NCBI RefSeq assembly: GCF_000313565.1
Contig: NZ_HE578930.1
Span: forward strand, 144,176-208,175
DNA length: 64,000 bases
DNA from: Dielma fastidiosa
Lineage (GTDB): Bacteria; Bacillota_I; Bacilli_A; Erysipelotrichales; Erysipelotrichaceae
Direction: 5' to 3'
Part shown: positions 8,256 through 15,793 of the stretch, in pieces
Position numbering within the stretch: position 1 is the first letter of the stretch
Layout of the letters: the number at the start of each line of letters is the position of its first letter
The notes under the pieces: generated by a model
What the model saw: only the letters and a program-made list of their open reading frames with translations
What the model was told of the DNA's origin: nothing
Database searches by the model: none
Program-made: the position numbers and the translations under genes

Positions 8256-9374
8256 TTACCAAGGTTTAATATTTTTATCCATCTGCGACAGTTTATACAA
8301 TGACCAGGCATATACTTTGGCACATGTTAGTAAATCATCGATATCAACCCATTCATTCGGCTGGTGAGCGATGCCCACTTGTCCTGGGAAGCTAGGCCCA
8401 TAAGGGATGATGGTCTGGCAAACATGAGCATAAGTGCCGCCGGTCGTTGTCGTTGGCTTCACGCTGCTGCCCATAACCTGCGCATAAGCTTCACTCAGGG
8501 TCTGCACCAGCCAGCAGTTTGGATCATGGAGGACAACACCGCTGTCGCTGATTAGTTCAACCTTCATGCCGGCTGCTTTGGTGCGGATCTGATCAATAAT
8601 GTCATTCATATCACAAGTTGGATAGCTGAGTGCAAATTGAATCCCAAGCTGATCGTTGTCAAGAATCAGATTCTTGCCGCGGATTATCATTTCGCCAAAA
8701 TGCTGATCACTGACATTAATGCCAAGCCGATCACCGTTTGCTTTGGCATTCATGAAATATTCATTGATAAAAGGAACCGCCAGCTCTTTGCTGCCCATAA
8801 CCCGCACGACTGCGCGGCCGCGTTCACCATAGATCGCCGGAAATTTATTATCCGGGGTAAATCCCATCAAAGGGGCTTTTTCATGTTCCAAATAATAACG
8901 GCAGTCCGCCATACCGGTTTCTTCATTTGTACCAAAAATCACACGAATCGGTATGTTTGGTTTAATGCCTAGCTTCTTTAATGCCAGCATGCCATAGAAA
9001 GCCGCAAATAACGGACCTTTATTATCCAATGCGCCGCGTCCCCAGATACGGTTCTCAGCAATCGTTGCAGAAAAGGCCGGATAGCGCCAGCCATCACCTA
9101 TCTCCACGACATCAAGATGTCCCATAACGCCGATATAGTTTTCACCTTCACCGTACTGTCCATAACCCATGTAGCCATCGACATTTTTAGTAATCAGCCC
9201 TTCCCGTTTCGCAATCGATAAAGCCTTTAATAGTGCCTCATTGACACCCGCGCCAAACGGCATGCCCGGCTTTGCCTCACTGCGCTGTGAATCAATCTGT
9301 ACCATTGCACAGATATCCTCAATCATCTGATCCTTTAATTCATCAATCATCGCAAACAATTGTTCTTTTTCCAT
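8256..9374 (-). CDS. M20 family dipeptidase (PepV/Sapep-like)
   Basis: 372 residues. Seen: the M20 metal-site motifs GVMGHLDVV (His86, Asp88), WGRGALDNKGP (Asp117), GTNEETG (Glu151, Glu152), TPDNKFPAIYGERG and a C-terminal HQPNEW. These mark a di-zinc exopeptidase of the PepV/Sapep type with an inserted lid domain, cytoplasmic (no signal peptide). Known: the group cleaves dipeptides with broad N-terminal specificity, including D-Ala- and beta-Ala-dipeptides. It is the last gene of the operon that begins with PTS IIB and follows the M42 aminopeptidase by 10 nt. The family length is often ~465, so this copy is on the short side. It probably finishes breakdown of the short peptides released from the imported substrate. 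Confidence 0.9.
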   Translation of the reverse strand: MEKEQLFAMIDELKDQMIEDICAMVQIDSQRSEAKPGMPFGAGVNEALLKALSIAKREGLITKNVDGYMGYGQYGEGENYIGVMGHLDVVEIGDGWRYPAFSATIAENRIWGRGALDNKGPLFAAFYGMLALKKLGIKPNIPIRVIFGTNEETGMADCRYYLEHEKAPLMGFTPDNKFPAIYGERGRAVVRVMGSKELAVPFINEYFMNAKANGDRLGINVSDQHFGEMIIRGKNLILDNDQLGIQFALSYPTCDMNDIIDQIRTKAAGMKVELISDSGVVLHDPNCWLVQTLSEAYAQVMGSSVKPTTTTGGTYAHVCQTIIPYGPSFPGQVGIAHQPNEWVDIDDLLTCAKVYAWSLYKLSQMDKNIKPW

Positions 9375-9384
9375 AGGTTCCTCA

Positions 9385-10446
9385 CTAAGCGCAGATCATA
9401 TCAAAGGTCTGCTGATCCATCGTACATAAGATATAAGTCAATAAATCTACACAAGCTTCAAGATCCTGCTTATGAATGATCGACTGATTCGTATGCATAT
9501 AACGAATCGGAATTGATAATGTCATATTAACGATACCTTCAAAGCTTTTATGAATATTGCCGGAATCTGTACCGCCGCCGTTAAAAACCGCATATTGATA
9601 AGGAATCCCCTGTTCCTTGCATACCTTTTCCACATAACGGATTAAGCCGCGATGATAAACAGTATTGGAATCCAGCATTGAAATAACGACTCCGCCGCCC
9701 AGTTTACAGCTGTTTGCATTGGCCGGTGTATCGCCTGCCAGCGTTGTATCAATCGCGAAGGCAAGCTCTGGATGCATCAGATCTGTACTTGTACGGGCAC
9801 CGCGCAGTCCTGGTTCTTCCTGCACCGTACAGGCAAAACTCAGTGGTACATGCTTCTTCCCCTTTAATCGTTCCAACACATAAAGGCCCACCGCGCAGCT
9901 TGCACGGTTGTCAAAAGCCTTGCCTGCCAGATAATTAGGATTATTCATCACTCTGAAATTCGTATCGGGTACCACCATATCGCCAATTCTGATGCCCAGA
10001 GCTTCTGCTTCTTTCTTGTCAGCAACACCTAAATCAAGATAGATTGCTTCCATTGCCAAGGTCTTCGCCCGCTGTTCTGAAGGCATGCCATGGGTTGCCG
10101 GACTGCCGATAAAGCCTTTAATCTTTCGGCCGTCTTGAGTAATTACATTAAAATCATGCCCCAGCAGCATATGCGTCCACCAGCTCCCCACCGGCATCAA
10201 TCGAAGGGTTCCACTTGCCTCTATTTCTTTCACAAAAAAACCAACCTCATCCGCATGCGTAGCCAGCATCGTTTTAGGACCAGTTTCATCATCCCCCTTG
10301 ATCCCAATCACCGATCCCAAACCATCATGAATCACACAATCCACATAGGGCTGCATATATGTTTCAAGCTGTGAACATACCGCTTCCTCACAAGAGGAAA
10401 TACCGGCTGCCTCACTTAATGTTTTTAATATCTCCAGATCAATCAT
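9385..10446 (-). CDS. M42 family aminopeptidase (FrvX/PepA-like), catalytically intact
   Basis: 353 residues from ATG 10446 (GGGGTG upstream, 8-nt overlap with the preceding gene); a start 12 codons further up would lie deep in that gene. Seen: all expected metal ligands, ATHADEVGF (His64, Asp66), GKAFDNRAS (Asp179), VQEEPGLRGA (Glu210, Glu211), AIDTT (Asp233) and RYMHTNQ (His318). Known: M42 enzymes are dodecameric tetrahedral aminopeptidases with two metals per subunit; E. coli FrvX lies in a PTS operon. It directly follows a degenerate paralogue (10439-11482), which suggests a mixed complex. Role: trimming of peptides taken up or released by the same operon's products. Confidence 0.92.
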   Translation of the reverse strand: MIDLEILKTLSEAAGISSCEEAVCSQLETYMQPYVDCVIHDGLGSVIGIKGDDETGPKTMLATHADEVGFFVKEIEASGTLRLMPVGSWWTHMLLGHDFNVITQDGRKIKGFIGSPATHGMPSEQRAKTLAMEAIYLDLGVADKKEAEALGIRIGDMVVPDTNFRVMNNPNYLAGKAFDNRASCAVGLYVLERLKGKKHVPLSFACTVQEEPGLRGARTSTDLMHPELAFAIDTTLAGDTPANANSCKLGGGVVISMLDSNTVYHRGLIRYVEKVCKEQGIPYQYAVFNGGGTDSGNIHKSFEGIVNMTLSIPIRYMHTNQSIIHKQDLEACVDLLTYILCTMDQQTFDMICA

Positions 10447-11482
10447 AGCACACCCCATAACCAAAGCTTTCGATATCCTCACTGCTTAAGCCTGACAAAT
10501 ATTTTACTAATTCCTTTTTTAAGCATTCCGCGTCATTTAGGTCAGCTAAAATATGATTGCTGCCAAGATGACTCATAGCAATACCAAGTGACAGTGTTGG
10601 TGTTCCCTTTAAAGTTTTATGAATAAATGAACCATCATTGCCATAAATGCCAAGATATTCCTGACAAGGCTGAATCTTATCCATGAAATCATGAAGCAGA
10701 CGTTTGCCTGGCAGCATCTGCTTATCATAAATGCCCACCGTGACACCTTTACCGCGTTTGGCAGCCGGCTGTGAGTTGGCGGTATCAAAACCAGTCAATA
10801 CCAGCGCCGCGTCGGGCTGAATCACATAGGTCGCAGTCTTGCTGCCCCGCCAGCCGATTACCGACTGAGCAATGCCGCCCATTGCTAAATGATAATCAAG
10901 CTCACTCTCCTGCAGCACTTGTGATAATTCAATCATCACTTCAAGCATTAAACGGTTATTTAATGCCTTCCCCATCGCGCAGTGTTCATTCAGCATCGTA
11001 AAATCACCCTTGATTAATGCTAAATCGCCAATTGTAAATGTATCGCATGCTTCTTCATAGCTCATTCCCATATCCAAGCTCAAGTCTTCCATCTTTATCT
11101 GATTCACTGCGGTTTCCATGAATTTAATCTTATCGCAGCCAATGATACCGGTAAAGCATTGATGCTCTCTTGTATATACACAAACCTGCTGATGTAAAAG
11201 ACTGGCCGGTGACAATGCTTCAAGCGTCACAAATTTTAATTTTCCATCAGGCAGAATCTCACTGACCATTAAACCTTCTTCATCAAGACTAGCTGCCAGC
11301 ATCAGTGTTTTTGCCTTTGGATTCTTACTGCGCTTTAGTGCAAATAGTGAACCCAGACGATCACTCACCCACTCATCCGCAATCATATCCTTTTTCAATA
11401 AGGCTCTGACATCCTGTTCCTCACCGCTCACACCCATCGCATTTACTAAAGCCTTAAGCCGTTCAATATTCTGTTTTTCCAT
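10439..11482 (-). CDS. M42 peptidase homologue lacking metal ligands (probable pseudoenzyme)
   Basis: 347 residues from ATG 11482 (AAAGGA upstream); a longer frame to 11530 runs through a terminator-like hairpin and is not used. Overall fold and length match its neighbour at 9385-10446, but key positions differ: AASLDEEGL replaces ATHADEVGF (metal His lost), GKALNNRLM replaces GKAFDNRAS (metal Asp to Asn), and the catalytic Glu pair of VQEEPGLRGA is replaced in the segment AMGGIAQSVIGWRGS. The C-terminal region SHLGSNHILADLND is kept. The frame is intact and coupled by an 8-nt overlap to the active copy, so it is a maintained protein, not a decayed gene. Inferred role: structural or regulatory subunit of an M42 hetero-oligomer. 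Confidence 0.85.
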   Translation of the reverse strand: MEKQNIERLKALVNAMGVSGEEQDVRALLKKDMIADEWVSDRLGSLFALKRSKNPKAKTLMLAASLDEEGLMVSEILPDGKLKFVTLEALSPASLLHQQVCVYTREHQCFTGIIGCDKIKFMETAVNQIKMEDLSLDMGMSYEEACDTFTIGDLALIKGDFTMLNEHCAMGKALNNRLMLEVMIELSQVLQESELDYHLAMGGIAQSVIGWRGSKTATYVIQPDAALVLTGFDTANSQPAAKRGKGVTVGIYDKQMLPGKRLLHDFMDKIQPCQEYLGIYGNDGSFIHKTLKGTPTLSLGIAMSHLGSNHILADLNDAECLKKELVKYLSGLSSEDIESFGYGVCYD

Positions 11483-11499
11483 TAGTGTCCTTTCTTTAC

Positions 11500-11525
11500 A
11501 AAAACCAGCCGATGCTCGACTGGTT
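11500..11525 (-). terminator. intra-operon terminator-like hairpin
   Basis: On the minus strand a 10-bp stem (AACCAGTCGA / TCGGCTGGTT, one G-T pair) with a GCA loop ends in a T-run. It lies between the GrdB-like gene and the M42 pair, so it may lower expression of the peptidase genes relative to the PTS genes or mark an mRNA processing point. Confidence 0.7.
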
Positions 11526-11531
11526 TTCATT

Positions 11532-12056
11532 TTAGTAACAATTTCTAGTTTTTATTTCTTCAACATTTTCCGGATGATTCACTTCTGCATCGATTAATTC
11601 ACATAAATTTTCAAGTGAATCCTTTAAACCAATACCACCCTTTTTAGGCATTTTCACAATTGGAATCAGTGACGCGTACTGATCAACGGTTGTCGAGTTT
11701 TCCACTGACATCATCGCGCATGACTTGATTGCGGTATTTTCCAGTATCGATTTAGAACACATCGCACACATAAGTGAATACTCTTCAAAATTAAAGCCAG
11801 GTCCGCATACAACATAATCAGGGTTTAGCTTCTTAGCCATTGCGGTCATTTTCTTCACTACTTCTTCCTGATGATCTTTGAAATAGCCAACGCCGCAATA
11901 TAAGGTTGCGATAACCTCAGCCCCGATCTTTTTGAAATATGGCTCCATCATCTCACCGGTACCGATGATACCCTTTTTAGCTGTAAGCTCAACATTCGGA
12001 TTACTCTTACCGCCGGCACCCGCCAGACCTGAGTCAAATATCAATAGGACTTTCAT
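11532..12056 (-). CDS. GrdB-like domain protein (glycine/betaine/proline reductase component family, no Sec)
   Basis: 174 residues. Seen: VLLIFDSGLAGAGG, GAEVIATLYCGVGYF, YVVCGPGFNFEEYSLMCAMCSK and SVENSTTVDQY, which correspond to the N-terminal part of GrdB/PrdB-type selenoproteins (there: ATIICGD..YF, AGPAFNAGRYG). The protein ends where the larger enzymes continue, so the C-terminal redox region with selenocysteine is absent; several Cys remain (Cys54, Cys84 and a CAMC pair near 97-100). It lies between PTS IIC and the M42 pair, 1 nt after the IIC stop. A reductase role cannot be claimed; a small-molecule-binding or redox function is inferred. Function unknown. Confidence 0.65.
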   Translation of the reverse strand: MKVLLIFDSGLAGAGGKSNPNVELTAKKGIIGTGEMMEPYFKKIGAEVIATLYCGVGYFKDHQEEVVKKMTAMAKKLNPDYVVCGPGFNFEEYSLMCAMCSKSILENTAIKSCAMMSVENSTTVDQYASLIPIVKMPKKGGIGLKDSLENLCELIDAEVNHPENVEEIKTRNCY

Positions 12057-12057
12057 A

Positions 12058-13401
12058 TTACTCTAAAACGAGATCATCAAATGAAAGATCATCAAGTTCA
12101 TCTGATTCATTCGCTGTATTTGCTTCTTCTTCCAGATACTTGCGGTCAAGCATTTTCAGGAATGGGAAGTAGATTGCCATATCCATCGCTAGCTGTGCAA
12201 GCTGGAACAGTGAGGCTATAAAGCTTCCGGTAACCAGCCAGCCTGAGAATAAGATTGGTGTTGTCCATGGCAGCTGCACACCGGCAGTAATCGGCAGAAT
12301 ACCAATTGATGTCGCAATCGTCGCCGTGATTGTATTTAACACTGGTACGAAGATAAACGGCACCGCCATCAATGGATTTAATACAATCGGCAGACCGAAG
12401 ATGATCGGTTCATTAATACCGAAAATTGCTGCCGGCAGAGAAAGTCTGCCCAATGTTTTAATACGGTTTGATTTACCGGTAAAGGCCATCAGAATAACTA
12501 AGCCTAAGGTAGAACCGCCGCCGCCATAGTTACAGAAGAAATCAGAGAAAGCAGAAGTAAAGACATTTGTCATTGCGATACCTGCTTTAGCTGCTTCATA
12601 GTTTTCTTGCGTCAGCACTTTATGGATCGGCGCGAAAATGGTATTTGTAACCGCTGGTCCATTAATACCAAAGAACCAGAATAAAGTTGATAAGAACTGA
12701 TAAATAACTTCAAATAGATTAGAACGTCCTAGACCTACTAATGGTGCCTGCAAGACTTCATAGATGAACGCATGAGCACTTCCGTAAGCAGTATTCGTGA
12801 AAATAATATTTACAATAAAGAAGGTAACCATTGCGAAAGCAGCTGGAATTAATGCAGCAAAGGAATCCATTACCGCTGGCGGAACACCGTCAGGCAGCTT
12901 GATAACTAGTTTCTTACGCATTGCCCAAGCAAAGATTGATACCGAAAGAATCGCTGTAATCATTGATAAGAACATACCTGATGTACCAAGATTACCGAAA
13001 GAGAAACCGCTGAATGCTTTACCGGCTTCATTTACATAAGCGATATGTGTCTTTGGTGTGATGATCAGGAAGCAAGTCAGTGCTACTACACCGCCGGCAA
13101 TCTTATCGACACCCTTTTCACGGGCATAGCAATAACCGATTGATAAGACACCTGTCAGCGCTACAACATCAAAGGTAGATGAAGTAAGCGCGTCAAGATA
13201 AACTTCCCAGCCTTCACCAAATACACTGGCAACCATTTCTGACCAGCCAGTAATCGGGAAATTGGAAATTAATAAGAATATTGAACCTACGATTACAATT
13301 GGTACTGTAATCAAGAAACCATCACGAATCGCGCTTAATATTTTGTTTTTAGATAAAGCGTCAGCAACTGGTGATAAGTATTTTTCTAATTTATCAAACA
13401 T
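12058..13401 (-). CDS. PTS lactose/cellobiose-family EIIC permease
   Basis: 447 residues with about ten membrane helices. Seen: the N-terminal family start LEKYLSPVADALSKNKILSAIRDGFLITVPIVIVGSIFLL, here read in pieces (NKILSAIRDGFL, TVPIVIVGSIFLL); WFFGINGPAVTN, FCNYGGGGSTLGL and GINEPIIFGLPIVLNP, the conserved substrate-site loop of CelB/LicC proteins. It moves a beta-linked disaccharide or glycoside across the membrane with phosphorylation by IIB. The C-terminus is acidic. It is adjacent to IIB with no gap. No IIA is in this operon; the one at 1211-1522 is the likely partner. Substrate not readable from sequence; a GlcNAc- or MurNAc-containing disaccharide is inferred from the co-regulated MupG. 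Confidence 0.93.
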   Translation of the reverse strand: MFDKLEKYLSPVADALSKNKILSAIRDGFLITVPIVIVGSIFLLISNFPITGWSEMVASVFGEGWEVYLDALTSSTFDVVALTGVLSIGYCYAREKGVDKIAGGVVALTCFLIITPKTHIAYVNEAGKAFSGFSFGNLGTSGMFLSMITAILSVSIFAWAMRKKLVIKLPDGVPPAVMDSFAALIPAAFAMVTFFIVNIIFTNTAYGSAHAFIYEVLQAPLVGLGRSNLFEVIYQFLSTLFWFFGINGPAVTNTIFAPIHKVLTQENYEAAKAGIAMTNVFTSAFSDFFCNYGGGGSTLGLVILMAFTGKSNRIKTLGRLSLPAAIFGINEPIIFGLPIVLNPLMAVPFIFVPVLNTITATIATSIGILPITAGVQLPWTTPILFSGWLVTGSFIASLFQLAQLAMDMAIYFPFLKMLDRKYLEEEANTANESDELDDLSFDDLVLE

Positions 13402-13728
13402 TTATTTCGCCTCGCTCTCTTTCATTTTTTTGATAGCGGCTTTCAGTACCCGTTCCCCATTCATTGAACCATAGTCTGTACTGTCAATGACAAAAATTGG
13501 GTGCCCCAAATGCCCATATCTTTCGACAACCTTTTCATACAGATATTTAACCTGCGGACCTAACAGAATGCAGTCCGGATTAAATTCTGCGATAATGTTG
13601 TCCATCTTAGAGTCAGGGAATGCTTTTACTTCAATTGGTAAATTGTGTTCTTCAGCTACTTTTTGCATCTTGCTTGCTAACAATGAAGTAGACATCCCTG
13701 CATTACAGAATAAATAAACTCTACGCAT
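13402..13728 (-). CDS. PTS lactose/cellobiose-family EIIB component
   Basis: 108 residues, the normal length. Seen: the phosphocysteine loop LFCNAGMSTSLLASKM with Cys8, and CILLGPQVKYLYEKV further on, as in CelA/LicB. The protein receives phosphate from EIIA and passes it to the sugar bound by IIC. First gene of the operon, ATG after AAAGGAGG. The promoter carries the operator copy at 13794-13811. Confidence 0.95.
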   Translation of the reverse strand: MRRVYLFCNAGMSTSLLASKMQKVAEEHNLPIEVKAFPDSKMDNIIAEFNPDCILLGPQVKYLYEKVVERYGHLGHPIFVIDSTDYGSMNGERVLKAAIKKMKESEAK

Positions 13729-13755
13729 AATTCATATCCTCCTTTGGCTGATTCA

Positions 13756-13811
13756 AGTATATCTCAGCAAAGGAAGCGTTATCATCAATTCTGTTTCCGT
13801 GCATTAGGAAA
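13756..13811 (-). promoter_or_regulatory. operator site and promoter of the IIB-IIC-peptidase operon
   Basis: The operator copy at 13794-13811 reads TTTCCTAATGCACGGAAA towards the gene; -10 TATACT (13756-13761) is 32 bp downstream. Within the gap, AGGAAGCGTTATCA (13771-13784) matches the CcpA cre consensus with two mismatches, so catabolite repression is possible. A second imperfect palindrome, GGAAATCGGTTTCC, lies upstream at 13828-13841. Confidence 0.72.
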
Positions 13812-13862
13812 TGGTAAAGCTGACTGCGGAAATCGGTTTCCTTACTTTTTTCCTTTTCAAAT

Positions 13863-13893
13863 AAAAAAGCTGACTTCATCAATTTGTCAGCTT
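13863..13893 (-). terminator. terminator of the RDD-domain gene
   Basis: On the minus strand an 8-bp stem (AAGCTGAC / GTCAGCTT) is followed by TTTTA, 10 nt past the stop. Confidence 0.88.
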
Positions 13894-13903
13894 CGATAAT
13901 TAT

Positions 13904-14521
13904 CTATAATGCTTTCTGAACTTTGCCGGGAACATAAATATCTTCCACGTGCGTGTGTGAAATCCTGTCATGAATCATACGGCTTTGATCCTTATCTCTT
14001 AACGCGAGCAATAAGGATAACACACAGATGACTGCTACCGGACCGCTCAGCAGCATGTCCATCATGCCTGTATCAAATGGCAGATATTTTGTAATCAGCA
14101 AGGTTTTGAATGTCGATGTGAAGAAATAGAAGGTGCCTTCTAATACAAGACAGCCAAGCACAAAACGAATCAGCATGGTTTTAAAAGTGACTTCACTGTG
14201 ATCATCATGGAACACCTTGATCTGAAGCATTCGCTGAGCAGGTGTCTGACCAATCCAGATCCGGCATGGCACCCAGACGTAATAGAATAAGAAAATAAGA
14301 AACAGGACAGCCATCAATATCCACGCCTGAGAGCTTGTCATCCCGTTAAGATTATACTGTACCTCAATCTGTCCCTGATTGAAAAAGCCATAGCACAGTG
14401 AAATCGCGATATTAGCCAGTACCCCGGATAAATACCAATCAATACCAAATGCCAACACTCTTCTTATAAAATAACCGCCGCGGCTTGAATTATTTGTTAC
14501 AACCATTTTTTTCTTTGCCAT
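13904..14521 (-). CDS. RDD-domain membrane protein
   Basis: 205 residues. Seen: RRVLAFGIDWYLSG at the first helix (RDD-type Arg and Asp), about four membrane helices, and the family motif IGQTPAQRMLQIKVF. Known: RDD proteins are small membrane proteins; a few act in ion transport or stress, most have no assigned role. Single-gene unit with GGAGG before the ATG, its own terminator and its own copy of the 18-bp operator, which places it in the predicted regulon of the activator at 5500-7407. Its role there is unknown; as with the YitT protein, transport or membrane adaptation is possible. Confidence 0.85.
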   Translation of the reverse strand: MAKKKMVVTNNSSRGGYFIRRVLAFGIDWYLSGVLANIAISLCYGFFNQGQIEVQYNLNGMTSSQAWILMAVLFLIFLFYYVWVPCRIWIGQTPAQRMLQIKVFHDDHSEVTFKTMLIRFVLGCLVLEGTFYFFTSTFKTLLITKYLPFDTGMMDMLLSGPVAVICVLSLLLALRDKDQSRMIHDRISHTHVEDIYVPGKVQKAL

Positions 14522-14546
14522 AGTACATCCTCCAGCTTATGCTTCT

Positions 14547-14601
14547 ATTATAAACGAAGCAAGCTGAAAACGCTTAACTACAATTTCCTAGCATTAGGAA
14601 A
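14547..14601 (-). promoter_or_regulatory. operator site and promoter of the RDD-domain gene, with cre-like box
   Basis: The operator copy at 14584-14601 reads TTTCCTAATGCTAGGAAA towards the gene; -10 TATAAT (14547-14552) is 31 bp downstream. TGAAAACGCTTAAC at 14565-14578, between the two, is close to the CcpA cre consensus. Confidence 0.72.
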
Positions 14602-14723
14602 TTGTATCCATTTTAATGAAATATCAATGATATTCAGTCATAGAGGAAATGATATTTCGCTAAAGAATATTATTTAGCTTCTGTGCTGACATTCATTTCT
14701 AAGTTTTTGCACGCTGATTCACA

Positions 14724-14754
14724 AAAAACAAAAAAATCAATCTTTCGATTGATT
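14724..14754 (-). terminator. terminator in the 14602-14927 gene-free stretch
   Basis: On the minus strand an 8-bp stem (AATCAATC / GATTGATT) with a 4-nt loop precedes a long T-run. It may end the pth-mfd-spoVT-rqcP transcript, although it lies about 170 nt past the last stop. The rest of this stretch is AT-rich; I see only a TATAAT-like box near 14783 and a GGGGAAG box before a 4-codon frame on the plus strand, which I do not count as a gene. Confidence 0.65.
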
Positions 14755-14927
14755 CTTTAGTTAATAATATAACGCTAGATGTTTATAATTAAGGGGAAGA
14801 GAAAAATGGTTTTTCTGTGAATCTATTGTTATATCTAACAAATTAATAATCAGCTATTAACTTTGTCAACATCATTATACAACATAATTTCATAAATGTA
14901 ACCATGAAAATCAAAAATTTATAAGAT

Positions 14928-15209
14928 TTATTCATTTTGCGTCGAAAAATCATGATTTTCGGTTTTTTCTTCAATAATTTCAAACATTAAAGCCGCATCA
15001 GACTTAGAAACCTGCTTAGAAAGCATCAAAACTCTGACTGTCAGTTCACGGTATCCGAAGACAATCGTTATGATATCTCCAACCTTGACCTCACTGCTCG
15101 GTTTTGCTATCCTGCCATTGATCAGTACACGTTCATTATCCGCCAGTTCTTTTGAAACGGTTCGCCGCTTCAGAATTCTGGCTACTTTTAGGTACTTATC
15201 TAAACGCAT
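14928..15209 (-). CDS. rqcP: S4-domain RNA-binding protein RqcP (YabO)
   Basis: 93 residues from ATG 15209 (AGGTG upstream); an earlier TTG overlaps that box. Seen: the S4 fold from the start, MRLDKYLKVARILKRRTVSKELAD, here in its two halves RLDKYLKVARI and RRTVSKELADN, then RVLINGRIAKPSSEVKVGD. Known: RqcP binds obstructed 50S subunits and helps RqcH add Ala tails in ribosome quality control; in Bacillus yabO follows mfd and spoVT, as here. The acidic C-terminal tail is unremarkable. The gene-order match makes the assignment firm. Confidence 0.9.
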   Translation of the reverse strand: MRLDKYLKVARILKRRTVSKELADNERVLINGRIAKPSSEVKVGDIITIVFGYRELTVRVLMLSKQVSKSDAALMFEIIEEKTENHDFSTQNE

Positions 15210-15236
15210 GCCATCACCTCGCAACTATTTTAACAT

Positions 15237-15725
15237 TTAAACCTCATATTTGCGAGATAAAAGTTGCGCAAACGCCGCGACACAGCGATTCTCCTTCACA
15301 TCTACAGGCTCATTGCTCAATAAAACAAAACTGCCCTGCCAGTAGCTTTCAACCACAACGGGAAAGAAACAGCCATCATAAAGTGACGCGTCATTCTCAA
15401 AAATCTTTTCCTTGGTAAAGGGAGTATCCCGGTAAACAACCGCATGTGAGAACAATGATTTCGCGCAGGGCTGCTGGGTTCCCGTTACCTCATCCTTAAT
15501 AAACAGCACTTTCTTGTTTAATACACTCTGCAATGTTTCACACATATCCTGAATTTCACGCATATGTTTATCAAGCAGCTCATATTTCTGCAGAATAATT
15601 TTATCATTTTCAATATAAAACTCGATGGAATCGCCTTCTTTTAATCGATATTGTTTTCTGATCTCCTTGGGTATAACTAAACGTCCAAGATCATCTAAAC
15701 GGCGAATGATACCTGTTGCCTTCAT
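15237..15725 (-). CDS. spoVT: SpoVT-like AbrB-family transcriptional regulator
   Basis: 162 residues. Seen: an N-terminal swapped-hairpin AbrB domain (ATGIIRRLDDLGRLVIPKEI, residues ~3-22, then REGDSIEFYIE-like KEGDSIEFYIE) and a C-terminal GAF-like domain (~60-160). This two-domain build is that of SpoVT, a forespore regulator in Bacillus. It is placed between mfd and rqcP as in many Bacillota. Presence suggests a sporulating lineage or a retained general regulator; the window alone cannot decide. Start ATG follows an AAGGAGTG box. Confidence 0.88.
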   Translation of the reverse strand: MKATGIIRRLDDLGRLVIPKEIRKQYRLKEGDSIEFYIENDKIILQKYELLDKHMREIQDMCETLQSVLNKKVLFIKDEVTGTQQPCAKSLFSHAVVYRDTPFTKEKIFENDASLYDGCFFPVVVESYWQGSFVLLSNEPVDVKENRCVAAFAQLLSRKYEV

Positions 15726-15793
15726 TCATTCACACTCCTTGCACGTTTAGTATTGGCAAAGAATGAGCTTTTATAACCGATTAATGCAAATTT

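Noticed and set aside
10446..10482. Longer N-terminus of the active M42 peptidase
   Set aside because: It would overlap the upstream gene by 44 nt and has no ribosome binding site; the ATG at 10446 has one.
11532..12056. Functional glycine or proline reductase subunit
   Set aside because: The selenocysteine-containing part and all partner subunits are missing, and no in-frame TGA suggests recoding.
14765..14830. GGGGAAG box and a 4-codon frame on the plus strand, preceded by TATAAT
   Set aside because: Too short for a gene and no -35 box at a proper distance; a leader peptide has no gene downstream on this strand.
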